From Periconia sp. R9002 (taxonomy: Eukaryota > Ascomycota > Dothideomycetes > Pleosporales > Periconiaceae): a stretch of 64,000 bases of DNA. Both the position numbers and the translations under genes were made by a program. Position 1 is the first letter of the stretch. Every line of letters starts with the position of its first letter. The notes under the pieces are model-generated. The model was not told the DNA's origin. It saw only the letters and a list, made by a program, of their open reading frames with translations, and did no database searches. Of the stretch, positions 12,039-22,810 are shown piece by piece. The DNA lies in contig JAMAHW010000062.1 of NCBI GenBank assembly GCA_023627715.1, forward strand, positions 124,001-188,000, given 5' to 3'.

Positions 12039-12351
12039 TTAGCAGTCGTGATTAGTCACTACGATGTGACTGTAGAGCGCATCCAAGTCATTTTGAACAT
12101 CGGAGAATGCCTCGGTAGTGTCCTCGTACTCTTGGATTAGTGATCTCAGGAGTGGTGAATGCTGCGCCTCCGGGTGTAGGGACGTGAACAAGATAAGACT
12201 GGTCCAGGGGAAGAAGGATACTTCGTTGGATGGAGTTGCTGCAATATCGGCACAGATCACCGCCCTCTAGATCAATGCAGAGTGGTGGTAGGTTATGCCG
12301 ATAGCAGAGTGTATGTATCATGAAAAAATTAGCACCTGCGGTATCAATCAA
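12039..12351 (-). pseudogene. Remnant of a fungal 3'-5' exonuclease-domain protein
   Basis: Two overlapping minus-strand frames together resemble the N-terminal half of the fungal RNase D/DnaQ-like 3'-5' exonuclease family. The first frame has LIDT followed by PPLCIDLEGGDLCRYCS (family pattern: hydrophobic-DLEG plus Ser-rich strand) and SYLVHV. The second frame, entered near 12180-12200, has LLRSLIQEYEDTTEAFSDVQNDLDALYSHI (split here only for description; family pattern: F-D-V-R-N-D-x-DAL). A frameshift separates them, and the domain ends abruptly at 12039 before the second half of the nuclease fold. No intact start and no downstream exons were found. Read as a truncated, frameshifted relic; an intron at the shift cannot be fully excluded. 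Confidence 0.5.
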
Positions 12352-12610
12352 GTCAGAACATGGTTTCGCTGGGAAATTGAAAGAGCCATGGATGTCTCGG
12401 AGCCGTCCAATTCCTTTGATCTTTTGTTATCCATGCCTTTCTGAAACAGTACTGGACATGAAGAAATGCTCACTTCCACTGGTCGATCTAATCGCAGCCA
12501 ATGAACTACCTCGAACGCTCCGATTTGGTCGAATGATCCATAATAATTAGGATGCATTGTTTGACATAGTGTTACTTCTATAAATTCTCAAATTGCTATT
12601 TTTGGAAGAT

Positions 12611-12662
12611 ATTGTGTGTACAATGGAAATGATTAGTTTTAGAGGACATTGTGTGTACAATG
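12611..12662. promoter_or_regulatory. Two copies of palindrome ATTGTGTGTACAATG upstream of a TATA box
   Basis: Identical 15-mers lie at 12611-12625 and 12648-12662, on the same strand and 37 bp apart start to start. Each has inverted arms ATTGT/ACAAT around a GTGT core, and similar flanks (GARGAY before, one variable base then AA after). They lie 56-107 bp upstream of the TATA-like box at 12718 of the gene at 12824. Arrangement and symmetry suggest a paired dimeric-regulator site; the factor is unknown. Confidence 0.4.
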
Positions 12663-12717
12663 TAATCAATGCTTTTGTATACACTTTGTGTCGAGTATAT
12701 GCGTTGTTAATAAATAA

Positions 12718-12727
12718 TATATATAAG
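12718..12727 (+). promoter_or_regulatory. TATA-like box TATATATAAG
   Basis: Located 97 bp upstream of the ATG at 12824, a plausible core-promoter position for a gene with a leader of about 60 nt. Confidence 0.45.
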
Positions 12728-12823
12728 CCGTTGTGGTCGTCGGAACAGATCAGTCAGATTCCAACCAACCTACTAGCTATTCAAAGCTGCAAACAACTTC
12801 ATCTCTAGCACAACATCATTACT

Positions 12824-13672
12824 ATGAGCGACCAATCGCAAGACATGACCCAGGCGGTCACTAGTCTGCCATCACACCTTCCAGACGAGCTTCGCGTCGA
12901 AATTCTAAAGGAACTGATGAAGCTAAAGATACCTGACCACCCTGTCACTTTCGAATCACACAAGGAATGGTGCGATATGTTCATCGAAGTGGCCAAGTAT
13001 ATCGGTCCTAGTGTGCGAAAAATTTCAGAGTTCTATTTTGCAAATGCGGTCTTCCAACTCGAAATACCCTCTCTCTATACTAGCGACAAGTTGGTTATCC
13101 CCGCCCCTGCCTCTCAGGTGCATCATCTCAAGGTGATAATCCCTGTAGAATGCCTCGATGATGACTCTCAGGAAAACAGTATAGGAGATTGCATATACGA
13201 CTTCTTGAAGCCCCATGGCTCAATTCTGCAGTATTTCTTTCGACACCGGCTTCCACTAGCACCGTGGTTACAGGTAATTGCGGAACGTCACTCGGCAGTT
13301 GCGGAACGTCACCCGGTACTCAACCAGCGACATCTTGTTCCAATCGAGGCACCCACCATCACGACAGAGTGGATGGATTCGTTTTCTAGTCTAGAGACCC
13401 TCGAGCTTGTGTTTGAGCATCGGCAGAAAGCCGGTCATTGCAAGCATCTCGTACTTACGACAAGCATTTATAACCTTCTGGCCTCACTTATTTGGCAGGG
13501 ACAGTTCCTGGAGTTTGCACGTCCTGTTCAGAAAGTGAAGATTTCGGTTATCGATGAGCACTTACCAGATGATGGGTTGCGTGAGTTGGAAGAATTGGCG
13601 CTTGTTCTTCGCGCCGCCATTGCGCAAGACTTGAGCGGCCTTGACGACCTGCGCGCCGTGTTTAAAATCTAA
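12824..13672 (+). CDS. Single-exon F-box-like protein of unknown function
   Basis: Intronless, 282 aa, starting at the ATG 97 bp downstream of a TATA-like sequence. Residues 15-35 (LPSHLPDELRVEILKELMKL) resemble the start of fungal F-box-like domains (LPxELRxxIL), but the second half of an F-box is not clear. The rest is alpha-helical without a recognised domain, like the many lineage-specific proteins of this kind in Pezizomycotina. A 21-bp tandem duplication encodes VIAERHS/VAERHP in the middle. A possible role as an SCF substrate adaptor is inference only. Immediate neighbours are non-coding or decayed sequence. Confidence 0.7.
   Translation: MSDQSQDMTQAVTSLPSHLPDELRVEILKELMKLKIPDHPVTFESHKEWCDMFIEVAKYIGPSVRKISEFYFANAVFQLEIPSLYTSDKLVIPAPASQVHHLKVIIPVECLDDDSQENSIGDCIYDFLKPHGSILQYFFRHRLPLAPWLQVIAERHSAVAERHPVLNQRHLVPIEAPTITTEWMDSFSSLETLELVFEHRQKAGHCKHLVLTTSIYNLLASLIWQGQFLEFARPVQKVKISVIDEHLPDDGLRELEELALVLRAAIAQDLSGLDDLRAVFKI
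13278..13316 (+). repeat. 21-bp in-frame tandem duplication inside the F-box-like gene
   Basis: TTGCGGAACGTCAC followed by YCGG occurs at 13278-13295 and again at 13299-13316, adding seven residues (AERH motif twice). It keeps frame. Confidence 0.7.
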
Positions 13673-14489
13673 ATGTGATTGCGTTTGCCACTCAATTTTG
13701 AGATTCAAATAATCTGGTAAGTTGTAGATCGTCTTGCATAGATAGTTTGAAGATAATTCGATACATTGTGCTTCAAAGTGTGTTTTATATTTCATCATGA
13801 ATTGAAAATTTATTGCTCCTCGCAAACGATTGACGAGATGGCTCTCGGTATTAGGCCTAAGTAAAACAAAATACCGAAAGCGGCCTTGGTGTGAAGACGT
13901 AAACATAGGTAGTTAAATCAAAAGTGTATTGTTCTTCGCAACGGATTGGTGTAATCAGTCGCGGTATAAACAATGGTCACCTATAGATCTCCGGTAATGT
14001 TGAATCTCGTATATTTCAGCAATTGGGGCAGTGTCATATGGTTTTAGTGTACAGTCTATCACAATGTCGAGATCGGTAAAGGAAACTCCTCAGGAGCATA
14101 TTTCATCTCTGATCGTGCTTTTGATGGTAGTATCCTAATACCCAACTCCCAAATTTATAAGCAAAGAACGCCCAAAGCTCAAGCAATCATTGCCTCTTTC
14201 AGTAAAAGTTTGTACGATATTACCAAACTAATTAGTTGATAGATTTTAGTCTCCGTACTTGGCAGTAGAGACTCACTTTGCTACTGCATTAGCTGTTCCC
14301 GGGTATGAACGATATGCTGTTACCGTTAAGGCATTCTGAGTTGTAAGAGCGTTGTTAACTGAGGTTATAAGTAAGAGGATAGATCCGGGGGTAGGGCAGT
14401 GCAAGTGCAAAAAAGCGGTATAGGACAATTGTAACGCCCGACTATATTTACCGAGCGCTGAATACTGAGTAATTTCCTAATTAAACCCC
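13673..14489. other. AT-rich intergenic region, nothing recognised
   Basis: Contains the 3' flank of the gene at 12824 and no supported coding sequence; the minus-strand frame at 13562-13906 overlaps the real gene and is rejected. Confidence 0.55.
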
Positions 14490-14497
14490 TATAAAAG
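14490..14497 (+). promoter_or_regulatory. TATA box TATAAAAG
   Basis: A perfect TATAAAAG followed after about 50-100 bp by a C/A/T-rich leader typical of highly expressed fungal genes (14540-14595), and then ATG at 14597. It supports transcription of something small on the plus strand here. Confidence 0.45.
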
Positions 14498-14596
14498 TAG
14501 AGTCTCTATGTAAAAATTTTCTATGGTTTTCTTTTTGATGGAACACCAAACTCTACACGCAGTCATTTCGTCATCTATCTAAACTCATTCGCTTCG

Positions 14597-14722
14597 ATGA
14601 CCACCTCCATACAACCACCAAAAACTCAACCAAACGACCATGATCCCTTCATCCAATCTCACCCTAAACCTCGCCCTCTTCCATCCCGCTTCTATCCAAG
14701 CTCACCCCTCCCCTGTCGCTAA
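14597..14722 (+). CDS. Possible small protein (41 aa), weak
   Basis: First ATG after the TATA box and the CT-rich leader. It encodes a Pro/Ser/Gln-rich 41-residue peptide beginning MTTSIQPPKTQPNDHDPF, stopping at 14722. A second frame from the ATG at 14640 encodes 77 aa (to 14873) with a short hydrophobic start and an Arg-rich end. Only one, or neither, need be translated. Promoter-like context is the main evidence; no family is recognised. Confidence 0.25.
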   Translation: MTTSIQPPKTQPNDHDPFIQSHPKPRPLPSRFYPSSPLPCR

Positions 14723-14873
14723 CGGACCTCGCGCGGCCCTTTTCCTGCCGCTAAACCTCAAAAAGCCTCGTTTAACATCTGTTAGAATGCCCGAGGACAT
14801 GAGCACCAATCCAACAATTATACCCAATGCCCGTCTGGTCCTCAGAAGAAGACGTCCGAAAATACTCCATTGA

Positions 14874-15474
14874 TCGGGGGTAAATGGTCTTTGTGGTTCT
14901 AGTCTGTCTGTTGAATGGGTTCTAATAAGGAATCAGCAACAAACGGAGATTTAGTGTGCTTGTGAGGCTTATTGTAATGTCTATGTTTGTTAGTGACTGG
15001 TATACATGATTGGGAGCATGTTTCATGTCTATACATTGCAAAATTTGATCAGTTCTTTCTAATTCTGTGATATGATGATTAGACTTTGTATGGGTGGGTT
15101 GGTATGTGTGGCGGCATGGTAGCGACGCTTGTCGCTAGACAGAAACGCAGGGCAATAGAGACTTCATCATCTTTTTCATTTGAATCGAGACCTTAAAATC
15201 AAACACGCGTAATTTATTTTCTAGACCTCAAGGATTTGAACTAAGAAACAATTCCCAATCTCATCTTTCCAATCGCAGCAACAATCCTTTCGCTGCCCTT
15301 TCTCTACCCATCAATACCTTCTAAGTCATACCATCGGAGATCGAAAGGACTTAACCATCAACTCCTCTCCCTCACTCTCTGTCATAACTCCACCTCTGAG
15401 TTGAAACATCATGAACTCTTCGTTCCACCCTCGATGATAGCCTCCACTTCACCCACAGAAGCCAGAGTCCCAAA
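14874..15474. other. Intergenic region, nothing recognised
   Basis: No open frame with support. It probably contains the 3' flanks of the small candidate gene (plus) and of the PPxY protein gene (minus). Confidence 0.5.
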
Positions 15475-15897
15475 TCACCGCCTATAATTTCTATGCTTTT
15501 CCAACTCATTTATCGAGAAGTAAAAACCAACGACGCCTGAAACTAACCCGCATAAAAGCAACACACACCACAAGACATAAAGAATAGCCTTGATGCCGGC
15601 AGATAAGGAAGAGCGCCGGGCATCATTATGTCCCCCGTTCGAGTCACAGGGGACGTTCGCCTCGACGTCGCGGGGCTGGACTGTATTGGCAGAAGGTGCG
15701 CTAGAAGTGGTGTAGGGAGGTGGTGGGTTTTGGATGGTAGGTGTGTAGGCAGGTGGCGGGGTTTGGATCCTAGGAGTGTAGATAGGTGGCGGCTCCTGAA
15801 TAGTAGGAGTGGACTGTGGATCGGAGGCGGTAGATTGTGATGGTTGTGAGGTAGTTGTGGAAACAAAGGTGACTGTTAGGAGGGGTATCGACTTCAT
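15475..15897 (-). CDS. Small PPxY-repeat protein with one C-terminal transmembrane segment
   Basis: Intronless 140-aa frame. Residues 1-34 are Ser/Thr-rich. Residues 35-67 hold three tandem 11-residue units with PPPIY, PPPAY and PPPPY, each a PPxY motif followed in the first two by TPxIQ. A single hydrophobic span at about 103-127 (LYVLWCVLLLCGLVSGVVGF) follows a basic RRSSLS stretch, and the end is charged (NELEKHRNYRR). PPxY motifs are ligands of WW domains such as those of Nedd4/Rsp5 ubiquitin ligases. A tail-anchored or single-pass membrane adaptor for Rsp5 is therefore a reasonable inference, but no family was recognised. The start is the only ATG that covers the repeats. Confidence 0.6.
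   Translation of the reverse strand: MKSIPLLTVTFVSTTTSQPSQSTASDPQSTPTIQEPPPIYTPRIQTPPPAYTPTIQNPPPPYTTSSAPSANTVQPRDVEANVPCDSNGGHNDARRSSLSAGIKAILYVLWCVLLLCGLVSGVVGFYFSINELEKHRNYRR
15697..15795 (-). repeat. Three tandem 33-bp coding repeats (PPxY units)
   Basis: Three 33-bp units in frame within the gene at 15475-15897, each encoding 11 residues with a PPxY core. The third unit has diverged at its end. Confidence 0.75.
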
Positions 15898-15983
15898 CTG
15901 TTGTTCTTATTGTTAATATCGAATGGTCTGTTCGTATGGGATGAGTAAGGTAGATGGGTATTGTAGGCTCGTACCTTGATGTG

Positions 15984-16061
15984 GGTGTGTATTCGTCGCG
16001 TAGACTGTGTGGATTCGCGGTGTAGACTGTGTGTGTGTGTGGCTGTATTCGTAGCGTAGAC
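15984..16061. repeat. Imperfect GT-rich minisatellite
   Basis: About three degenerate units built on ATTCG..GCG..TAGAC with a TG-dinucleotide run between them, upstream of the PPxY gene. It lies in its 5' flank. Confidence 0.6.
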
Positions 16062-16645
16062 AATCTGTGCAAATATGAGAGAGAAATCAAACCAGGCGAA
16101 GGTAGGAATATATACCTCCCAACCTCAAATAATCAATTTTCCATGAAGTCGACTCATCACCACATCGTACAGCCCCATTCGATCTCCCAAGCACCGGACC
16201 CATAAACTGATGTCACATTCCCATCCATTGACACAAAATCAATTATTAACAACAGCAATATAATAAACTGCTGATCGATTCCGGATAGGTTAGTCGACCA
16301 CTTGATGCCGTTTAAAAACATGCACCTCTTTTATTCATTTTTCTCGCTCGGCGATTTTGCATGACTAGCTGGTAATGGAAAATGTATTCCGCGAACTGAG
16401 ATTTGAAGGAATGTTTGTTTTGGGCGTGGTTGGTGATTGGTTAGGAACGAGACGTTGACGGTTGGTTGGGTGAAGGTGAGCTAACGTAAAGTGACGAGTC
16501 CATCTTCCGGTGCCATGGCCATGGAACAATCTGTACCGCCAATGCCTGGCAAAAATTATCGTAATCATTGTTCCTGTAATGCGTTTGCTCTAGTGTCGAC
16601 AGAGAGGATTTTTGAATGCTACCAAACAATCCCGTCGTGGAATTA
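16062..16645. other. Intergenic region, nothing recognised
   Basis: Short overlapping frames on both strands without family features. It includes the 5' flank of the PPxY gene and the 3' flank of the calcium-channel gene. Confidence 0.55.
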
Positions 16646-19600
16646 TCATCCTTCTGACCGTACCGACCTCCGTCCTCTCCACCACCTCCTCCACCGCCAC
16701 ACTTCCACCAACCCTTCCAAAGATTCCCGCCGTAGCGCCCCATCGACATCACTTAACCTCTCGCTTCGCTCAACGAACTCTTCGAACCTAGAAATTTCAA
16801 GTCAGTATCAATACCGCCTTTCTCCATGGCGTTTCAAACGCGATAGCAGAGGGGAGAAAACTCACGGCAAGTATTCGCGGAGATCAACAAGTTTATAGTA
16901 GAACAACGTAACCAGCGCGACTTGGATGGATATCCTCCCCATCGAAGTGTTCGCGTTTCTTCGCGAGATTTGGAGGAGTTCCATGCGATACTGTTTCATA
17001 GTTCTGCGTCGTTTGCGTGTAGTTTGGAGGTTGATTGCGTTCAAGCGGTTATTTAGTCTCGATATATCGATGTTTTGTGAAGAGAACGGTATCGCGCCTC
17101 CGCTTTCTCTGCGTAGATTTTGCATTGAATACGCGTCATCATAAACTCTCAAACTCAACCGTCCCGTAATCGCGTTTGTGAATTTCGGGAGCGAAGAAGG
17201 TGAAATGTAGCCAGTACCGTTAGGATCCACCAGGGCCCAAGCGTCTTTGAAATGCCTGATATCGTCGTGCTCGACAATGCCAGACGTAAGAGGGAAGCTC
17301 TGATAAACGTACGCAAAACTATCGAACACGAGCGAAATGAAGAGACTGGCGAAAATCTGCGTGCTCAACACCTTCCACGCGATAAAGAAGGCACGCGCAA
17401 GAACTTCCTCCCCGCAGTCGCTCTCGAGGTATCGGGTCCCGATGACGCAGTAAGGCGGTGTGACGGTAGCGAAATCTTCCATTATCTTGGTGCCGCCTTC
17501 GCCGAGGGTCATGCGGAAGAGGAGTACGAGCGCGTTGGGGACGCTGCGGAAATTGACGGTGCTTGTTTCGTGCGTGTTGAAGCGCGTTAGGCCGAATGCT
17601 TGGGTCAGGCCGATGGCGAAGAAGAGGAGGAGGACGGTCCATGTTGCGAGGAGTGTTGTGACGAGGGGGATGCTGGCGAAGGCGATGTCGAGGAGGGTTT
17701 GGAAGGTGGGGATGTATGGGATTACGAGGAGTGGGATGGCGGGTTGGAGGTAGCGGTTCAAAGAGTTTATCAGGGGGTTTTGCGGGGAGTAGAGGTGAGC
17801 GTAGGAGGTTGCTGGCCCGGCGGTTAGAAGTAATGTGGTTATGATGTGGAAGGGGCGCCGGAGGAGGAATTTTGGGGTTAGAGCGTATAGGCGGAGAAGC
17901 ATGTCGATGGATAGGAAGGTTAGGATTATGGAAAGGAGTACGTCTGCATCGGGGTTTAGCATAATAAACATGTTTTTTTCAATCGGGTCACTCACCTCGA
18001 CCAAAGTTCCAGCGATTGTTTGCCGGGTAGAACTCGGTACATAATAGTAGTAGATATAAGAGGTACAGTACAGTAACAAACTTACGCCATTTACCTTCCT
18101 TCTCCGTGGACAAGTTATAGCAGAGGCGCTTGAAACCCGACACACCACCCTGGAGTACCGGGTACGAATGGGGTCGTACGCGCAAAAGTAACCTACGCTG
18201 CTCGGTCCAAGATCTCTGGTTACGCGTCAGGTAGGCGACTCCAGTAGCTTCTGTATAGTTCTGAATCAAGACCGCCGCGAACAGTGCAGTGATGAACATC
18301 GTCCCGCAGAAATTGAAAACAACAAAGAACAGAGCGTTCATGTTGGAAGTGGAGTCAGACCTCTGATAGATGTCTGAGCCGACGTTACGAGCCCAATACA
18401 TGACATCAGTCCAGCCATCCTGTGACACGATCAGGAAAAGCGTGTACAGGGATTTACCGAAGGTGTCAAACGAGAAGTACGGCGTGTATACAGTCCGTGG
18501 CATAAGCAAACCTTGCGCTCCTTCCGAAGTATCGAATTCGTATATACAATCGCTGAAGTTTGCGATTTGAGAGTCGTTGCACATGACCGCTCGGCCGACG
18601 AACAAGTTCACAGCGTAGATGGCGAAGGGTACCAGTAGACACGTCGCAAAGAGGGTAGAAGCCATAATTCTAGAAACCCCGCGACGAAACACAAAAGTGA
18701 CTTCCCTCATCACTTTCTCGTTGATAGTCAAGAGCCGGAGGACGCGGAAGGCTTTGAAGCTCGAGATCAGCACACCAGCTGCACCTGAATTTCCAATATT
18801 GGCAAAGAATAGTATTATCCCGACCCAGGACGTCACAAGGACGATCGCGTCGATGAGATTCCAGCCCCTCAAATACGCATGTTGTCCTCGAACAAGACCA
18901 CCAGCGATGATCTTCAGGACGGCTTCAACGGTCCACAGCAAGGCGAAGCCAAAGTCTGTGATTTGAGACCAGTGGATTTGGAACCCGTGAGTCATAACGT
19001 ATTTTCGGAGGTAAAGCGGCGTGACGATGCATGTGATGGTGACTTGCGCTATGATGGACATGTAGATGAATACTCTGAAAATGTCGCCTGGGACCCAGGT
19101 CCGAGGTTGGCCGCTTGGGATTACGAGCATTCTACAGAAGCTCCGGACTTTGTGGAAGAGGGTCTTGTTGTTCCGCTTTGGAGTCGGTCCGGGTGGAGTA
19201 GTCTTTACGGAATGAATAGTCCGTTGGAAACAAGGCAGCTTTACCAGGATGGGTTGGAACAGAGCTTTAAAGGGTTGGTGTCTCGTAAGGGGATCCGCCG
19301 AAGAAAGTTCTTGGTAGACTTTTTTAGACGCTCCCCTGTCGCCCGTGAAGGCGTCTATAAGCAAACTCATCCGAGCGTCCTTTGCGGCTGCAGAGTCCTC
19401 GACCGTATCTCGTAGTCCAGGAAAATCGTCACATCCCAATCCTTCACTTCCCTCCCCATCACCTGCTCTTCGTTTTTTCAGGAAATTCTTGATCTGAATC
19501 TCTCGCCTTCTCTGCTCCGGAAGATTAAAACTTTCGTCAATCCTCACAAGAAACAAATTCAGCACCACAATCGAAGACAGCACAAACCAACCAATAACGA

Positions 19601-21837
19601 AAATAGCTCCCAGCCATCCCCACTTCGACCCCGGGTCGCGAGACGTAACAGCGTACAAAGCCTTGGTCCAATCCTCGCCGGTGAAGATCTGATACGTAGT
19701 CAGGAACGATTTCCACAGGTCTGTGAAGGGGTCTTCCGGGGTCGGAGTGCTATCGACCGTAAACATTTGCCGTGCAAGTACGGCGGCGAGGGAGACTAGG
19801 AGGAATAAGAAGGCGCAGAGTTGGAGTAGGGCGGGGAAGCACTTGAACGCCAATATCTGCGTATGCGATGGTTAGCCTTTGATTCTAAGTATTTTTCTGC
19901 CTGCATCGACACCCAGGGTAGCAATACTCTGCGATAATTGGTTGTTGCATTTCGTTGATTCAGGGGTGGAATTGGGTGGGGGGTATAGTAGTTCATCTAC
20001 TCACCATGATATCCCGTATCGGCGCAACAGCCCAAAAAATGCGATAGCAGCGAGCAATTTGGAAAACGGTAAACCATGTGTATACACGTCCGGAGTGCCA
20101 CCACCGAAAGTTCGGGATTTGCATTAGGCTTGTCGTTATTGCGAGACCTAGATCCGTAAGGTTCTGCTTGCTGGTGAAGAACGTCTTTTCCGCTGCTAAC
20201 ATCCGGAGAACCATTTCCCCTAGAAGAACGAAAGTGACGATGGTCTCACATCGTTCTATGAAGTGAAACTTGCCAATGGACATGTCTGCAGATCGCAAGG
20301 ATTGCGCTGCGATACCGAACGCGATCACGATAAGCCAGAGATACCTCGTTTTTGCCAACACGCTTTTGAAAATGTATCTTGCGCGTGAGTTCTGGGCTGT
20401 TGTTGGTTTCGACGGCGTGGTTTCTTTTCGCGGCTCAATCGACACACTTCTCCGCCTCTGATATCGGTAACCAGTTTCCTGTATCGACCCAGTAATGACG
20501 CCAATAAGCAGAATCACAAGCCAAAAATACAAAACGACAATGACGACGGCGAAGAATACCGCGGCCAGCAGCCCTTCGCTGTCAATGACATCGTACATCA
20601 GCGTCGAGAACGTATTCGCCGAGAAAATCACAAAGACGAGCTCGAGCGACTGGAAGATGTTGTCAAAACTGACGGTGCCGTTGTAAGGGTTCTTCCGCTC
20701 TTGACAGATCAGTCCCTGGGGACAGAGATATCCTTTCGGGTCAGCGACCGCAGGACTCCCGTCTTCGAGGAGCCATGGCAGGGCGGTGTGGTTCTCAAGG
20801 TAACCTCCACAGAACTGCGGGTTTTGTTCGTTCAGGAGAGATAGTGTGTCCGTGAGGTGAGTAGTATTCGGTAACACACAAGACCTCCGCAAACTCGAAT
20901 GAAAAACCCGCACACCAACAACCGCAAACAACAGCCAGAAAAAACAGATAAAAGACGCTACTTTCACCAATTTCCCGCTCGAATCGCGTAATGCCGCCAT
21001 GATGACCGTCGTTTCGTGGTCGGTGGCAGCTGTGATGCGGAGTAACCTCAAGATTCGAAGCGCACTTAGCATCGAGAGGAAGTAGATGAGTTGCCCCTTG
21101 TGCGCACCGTCCGCCAGAACGATCAATTTCGTCCAAAATGCGCCGACCGCTATGGTATCGAGAATGCTTGAATCGTCTTCAAAAGGCCACCATCGCCACC
21201 GGGATGTGGTAGTAGTGTTGTCCTTGGGTACCCCAAACCGCACAAGACCTCTGCACAAAAGCTCCAAACTAAACAGCGAAAAGACGCCAATCTCGATGGA
21301 TGCTAGAAGATGCCCATACGCATTCGTTCCGTTATACCGGAGCGTGTCGTCAACGACAATGACAACTACCTGCAGTACAATAAGAACCAGAATCGTAACC
21401 GCCGTCAAACGATGGCGCAAGCCCTGCCGCAAAACCGACAGGAAGTACGTCCAAAACCGACCCGTCGCCTCAACAGATTCCAAATCTCCACGCGCAGCAG
21501 CAAACCTTGGAAGCGTCTCGCAAGTCGACAAAGCAAAAGATGCCGCATGGTTCAGCGTCTTCCCCGGCGGCGAACGCGGCTTACCTCCTTCATCATCCGT
21601 GTCGAGGCGCACCACTCGATGCGCAGTTTCCGAGAGCGAGACAGTCAAGTAACGATAGCAATGTCGTAGCCATTGAACACCAGAAACTCGATCTTTTACC
21701 CCTCGGGGTCCAGATCGTGCGGTATCATCGTCGACTGAACCAACCAATGTCGAAGACCTCGACGTCTCCCATCCCACATCGAGTGTAACAGTGTCTCGCG
21801 GTGATAGCGACGGGTCGTGAACCTCCTCCATCGACAT
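16646..21837 (-). CDS. cch1: Voltage-gated calcium channel alpha subunit, Cch1 type
   Basis: Plasma-membrane high-affinity Ca2+ channel that works with Mid1 in store refilling and stress or mating responses. Four exons: 21837-20005, 19856-17996, 17943-16866 and 16787-16646, 1637 aa, all phases consistent. Four ion-channel repeats are present. Repeat I (about 140-450) has an S4-like RILRLLRITAA. P-loop filter segments read SANTFS (I), TGEDW (II), SQDGW (III) and LGEGG (IV), so the filter residues are N/E/D/E. Repeat III has an S4-like FRVLRLLTINEKVMREV. After repeat IV comes an EF-hand-like stretch (DPNGTGYISPSSLPKF), and the final small exon supplies FEEFVERSERL, typical of the Cch1 C-terminus. 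Only about 140 residues precede repeat I, fewer than in most homologues. A TGA precedes the start in frame, so either the N-terminus is short or an upstream exon was missed. Confidence 0.93.
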
Positions 21838-22810
21838 CACTCAAGCATCACAAAACCTCCCCGCATCCAGGATTGCGAAGAAAGAAAGAAGGCATTGAGG
21901 AGGGGGGAAAATAAAAAGAAATGAGGTATACGTACGTACAAGTGCTTTTCTAATGGTAGGTCAATGACGTTTGAGGCTTTGTATTGATGTCCAGGCCAAC
22001 CGTGGGGGCGGGTTTCCGTTCTGAAAGCCAATCGATCCAATCAATCAACCAATCTAAGCCCCATCGGACGACGACGCAAAGTTGGGATTGATTGGGGGAA
22101 GTGAAGTCCGGGAATTTCGTATACGTGAGTAATGTTACATATGCAGGGGGGAGAATACCTACCTAGGTAGGTATTGGGGTCGGATATCGCCTCACATGGG
22201 AGGGACATGGCTTGTTTAGGAGAAAGGTCTTCATGTTTTTTGTTTCAAGATTGATGGTGAGAGAGAGAATTGTAACGCACTAGTGTTTACACACACCCTT
22301 TATCAATGACTTCTTCTCACATTAATGTTGCAAGTGAGGGACTTAGACTGATTTACTACCCATCATCACGAAAAATTGAAATTTCAATTCTCAAAAAACA
22401 GACCTTTCCCGCAAATAAAACGGAGATGAAATAACAGAATGTCGGTCCAAAAATTCACACACAAAGGCGAATATATTGGCATGTCAAACAATCGTCTATA
22501 TCTATATAAACCTGCACAGACACGTAGGATGGAAACATTGGTATACAAACAGACACACACACACACACACTCAAAGGACAGACATATCCAACACCAAGTC
22601 ATCTTTACATTCAGACATATAGTCCCAAGTCTAAATAGTAGCAGTAGTATCGCTGTGGAACTTCGCCAGATATATATAGGCATTTGCGTAGAGAAGGCGC
22701 CGAAAATTCGCTGTACATACATTTGTGAAAACAGAGAGAGGAAGAAATCTATATTTTTCTCGTCATATGCCACGTAGATTGCATAGAGAGAAAACAAAGT
22801 TGACGCATGG
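21838..22810. other. Intergenic region between two minus-strand genes, with an (AC)9 microsatellite
   Basis: Holds the promoter of the calcium-channel gene and the 3' flank of the F-box gene. A dinucleotide run (AC)9 lies at 22553-22570. Repeated AT/TATA strings occur near 22500-22740. No supported coding exon; any missing N-terminal exon of the channel would have to be here. Confidence 0.55.
22553..22570. repeat. (AC)9 microsatellite
   Basis: Nine perfect AC dinucleotides read directly from the sequence. Confidence 0.95.

Noticed and set aside
12348..12557. 69-codon minus-strand frame upstream of the exonuclease relic
   Set aside because: Could be an old first exon, but it lacks a plausible donor in the right phase and family similarity.
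22439..22777. Open frames around the (AC)9 repeat
   Set aside because: Kept open by simple-sequence repeats (His/Thr runs); no other support.
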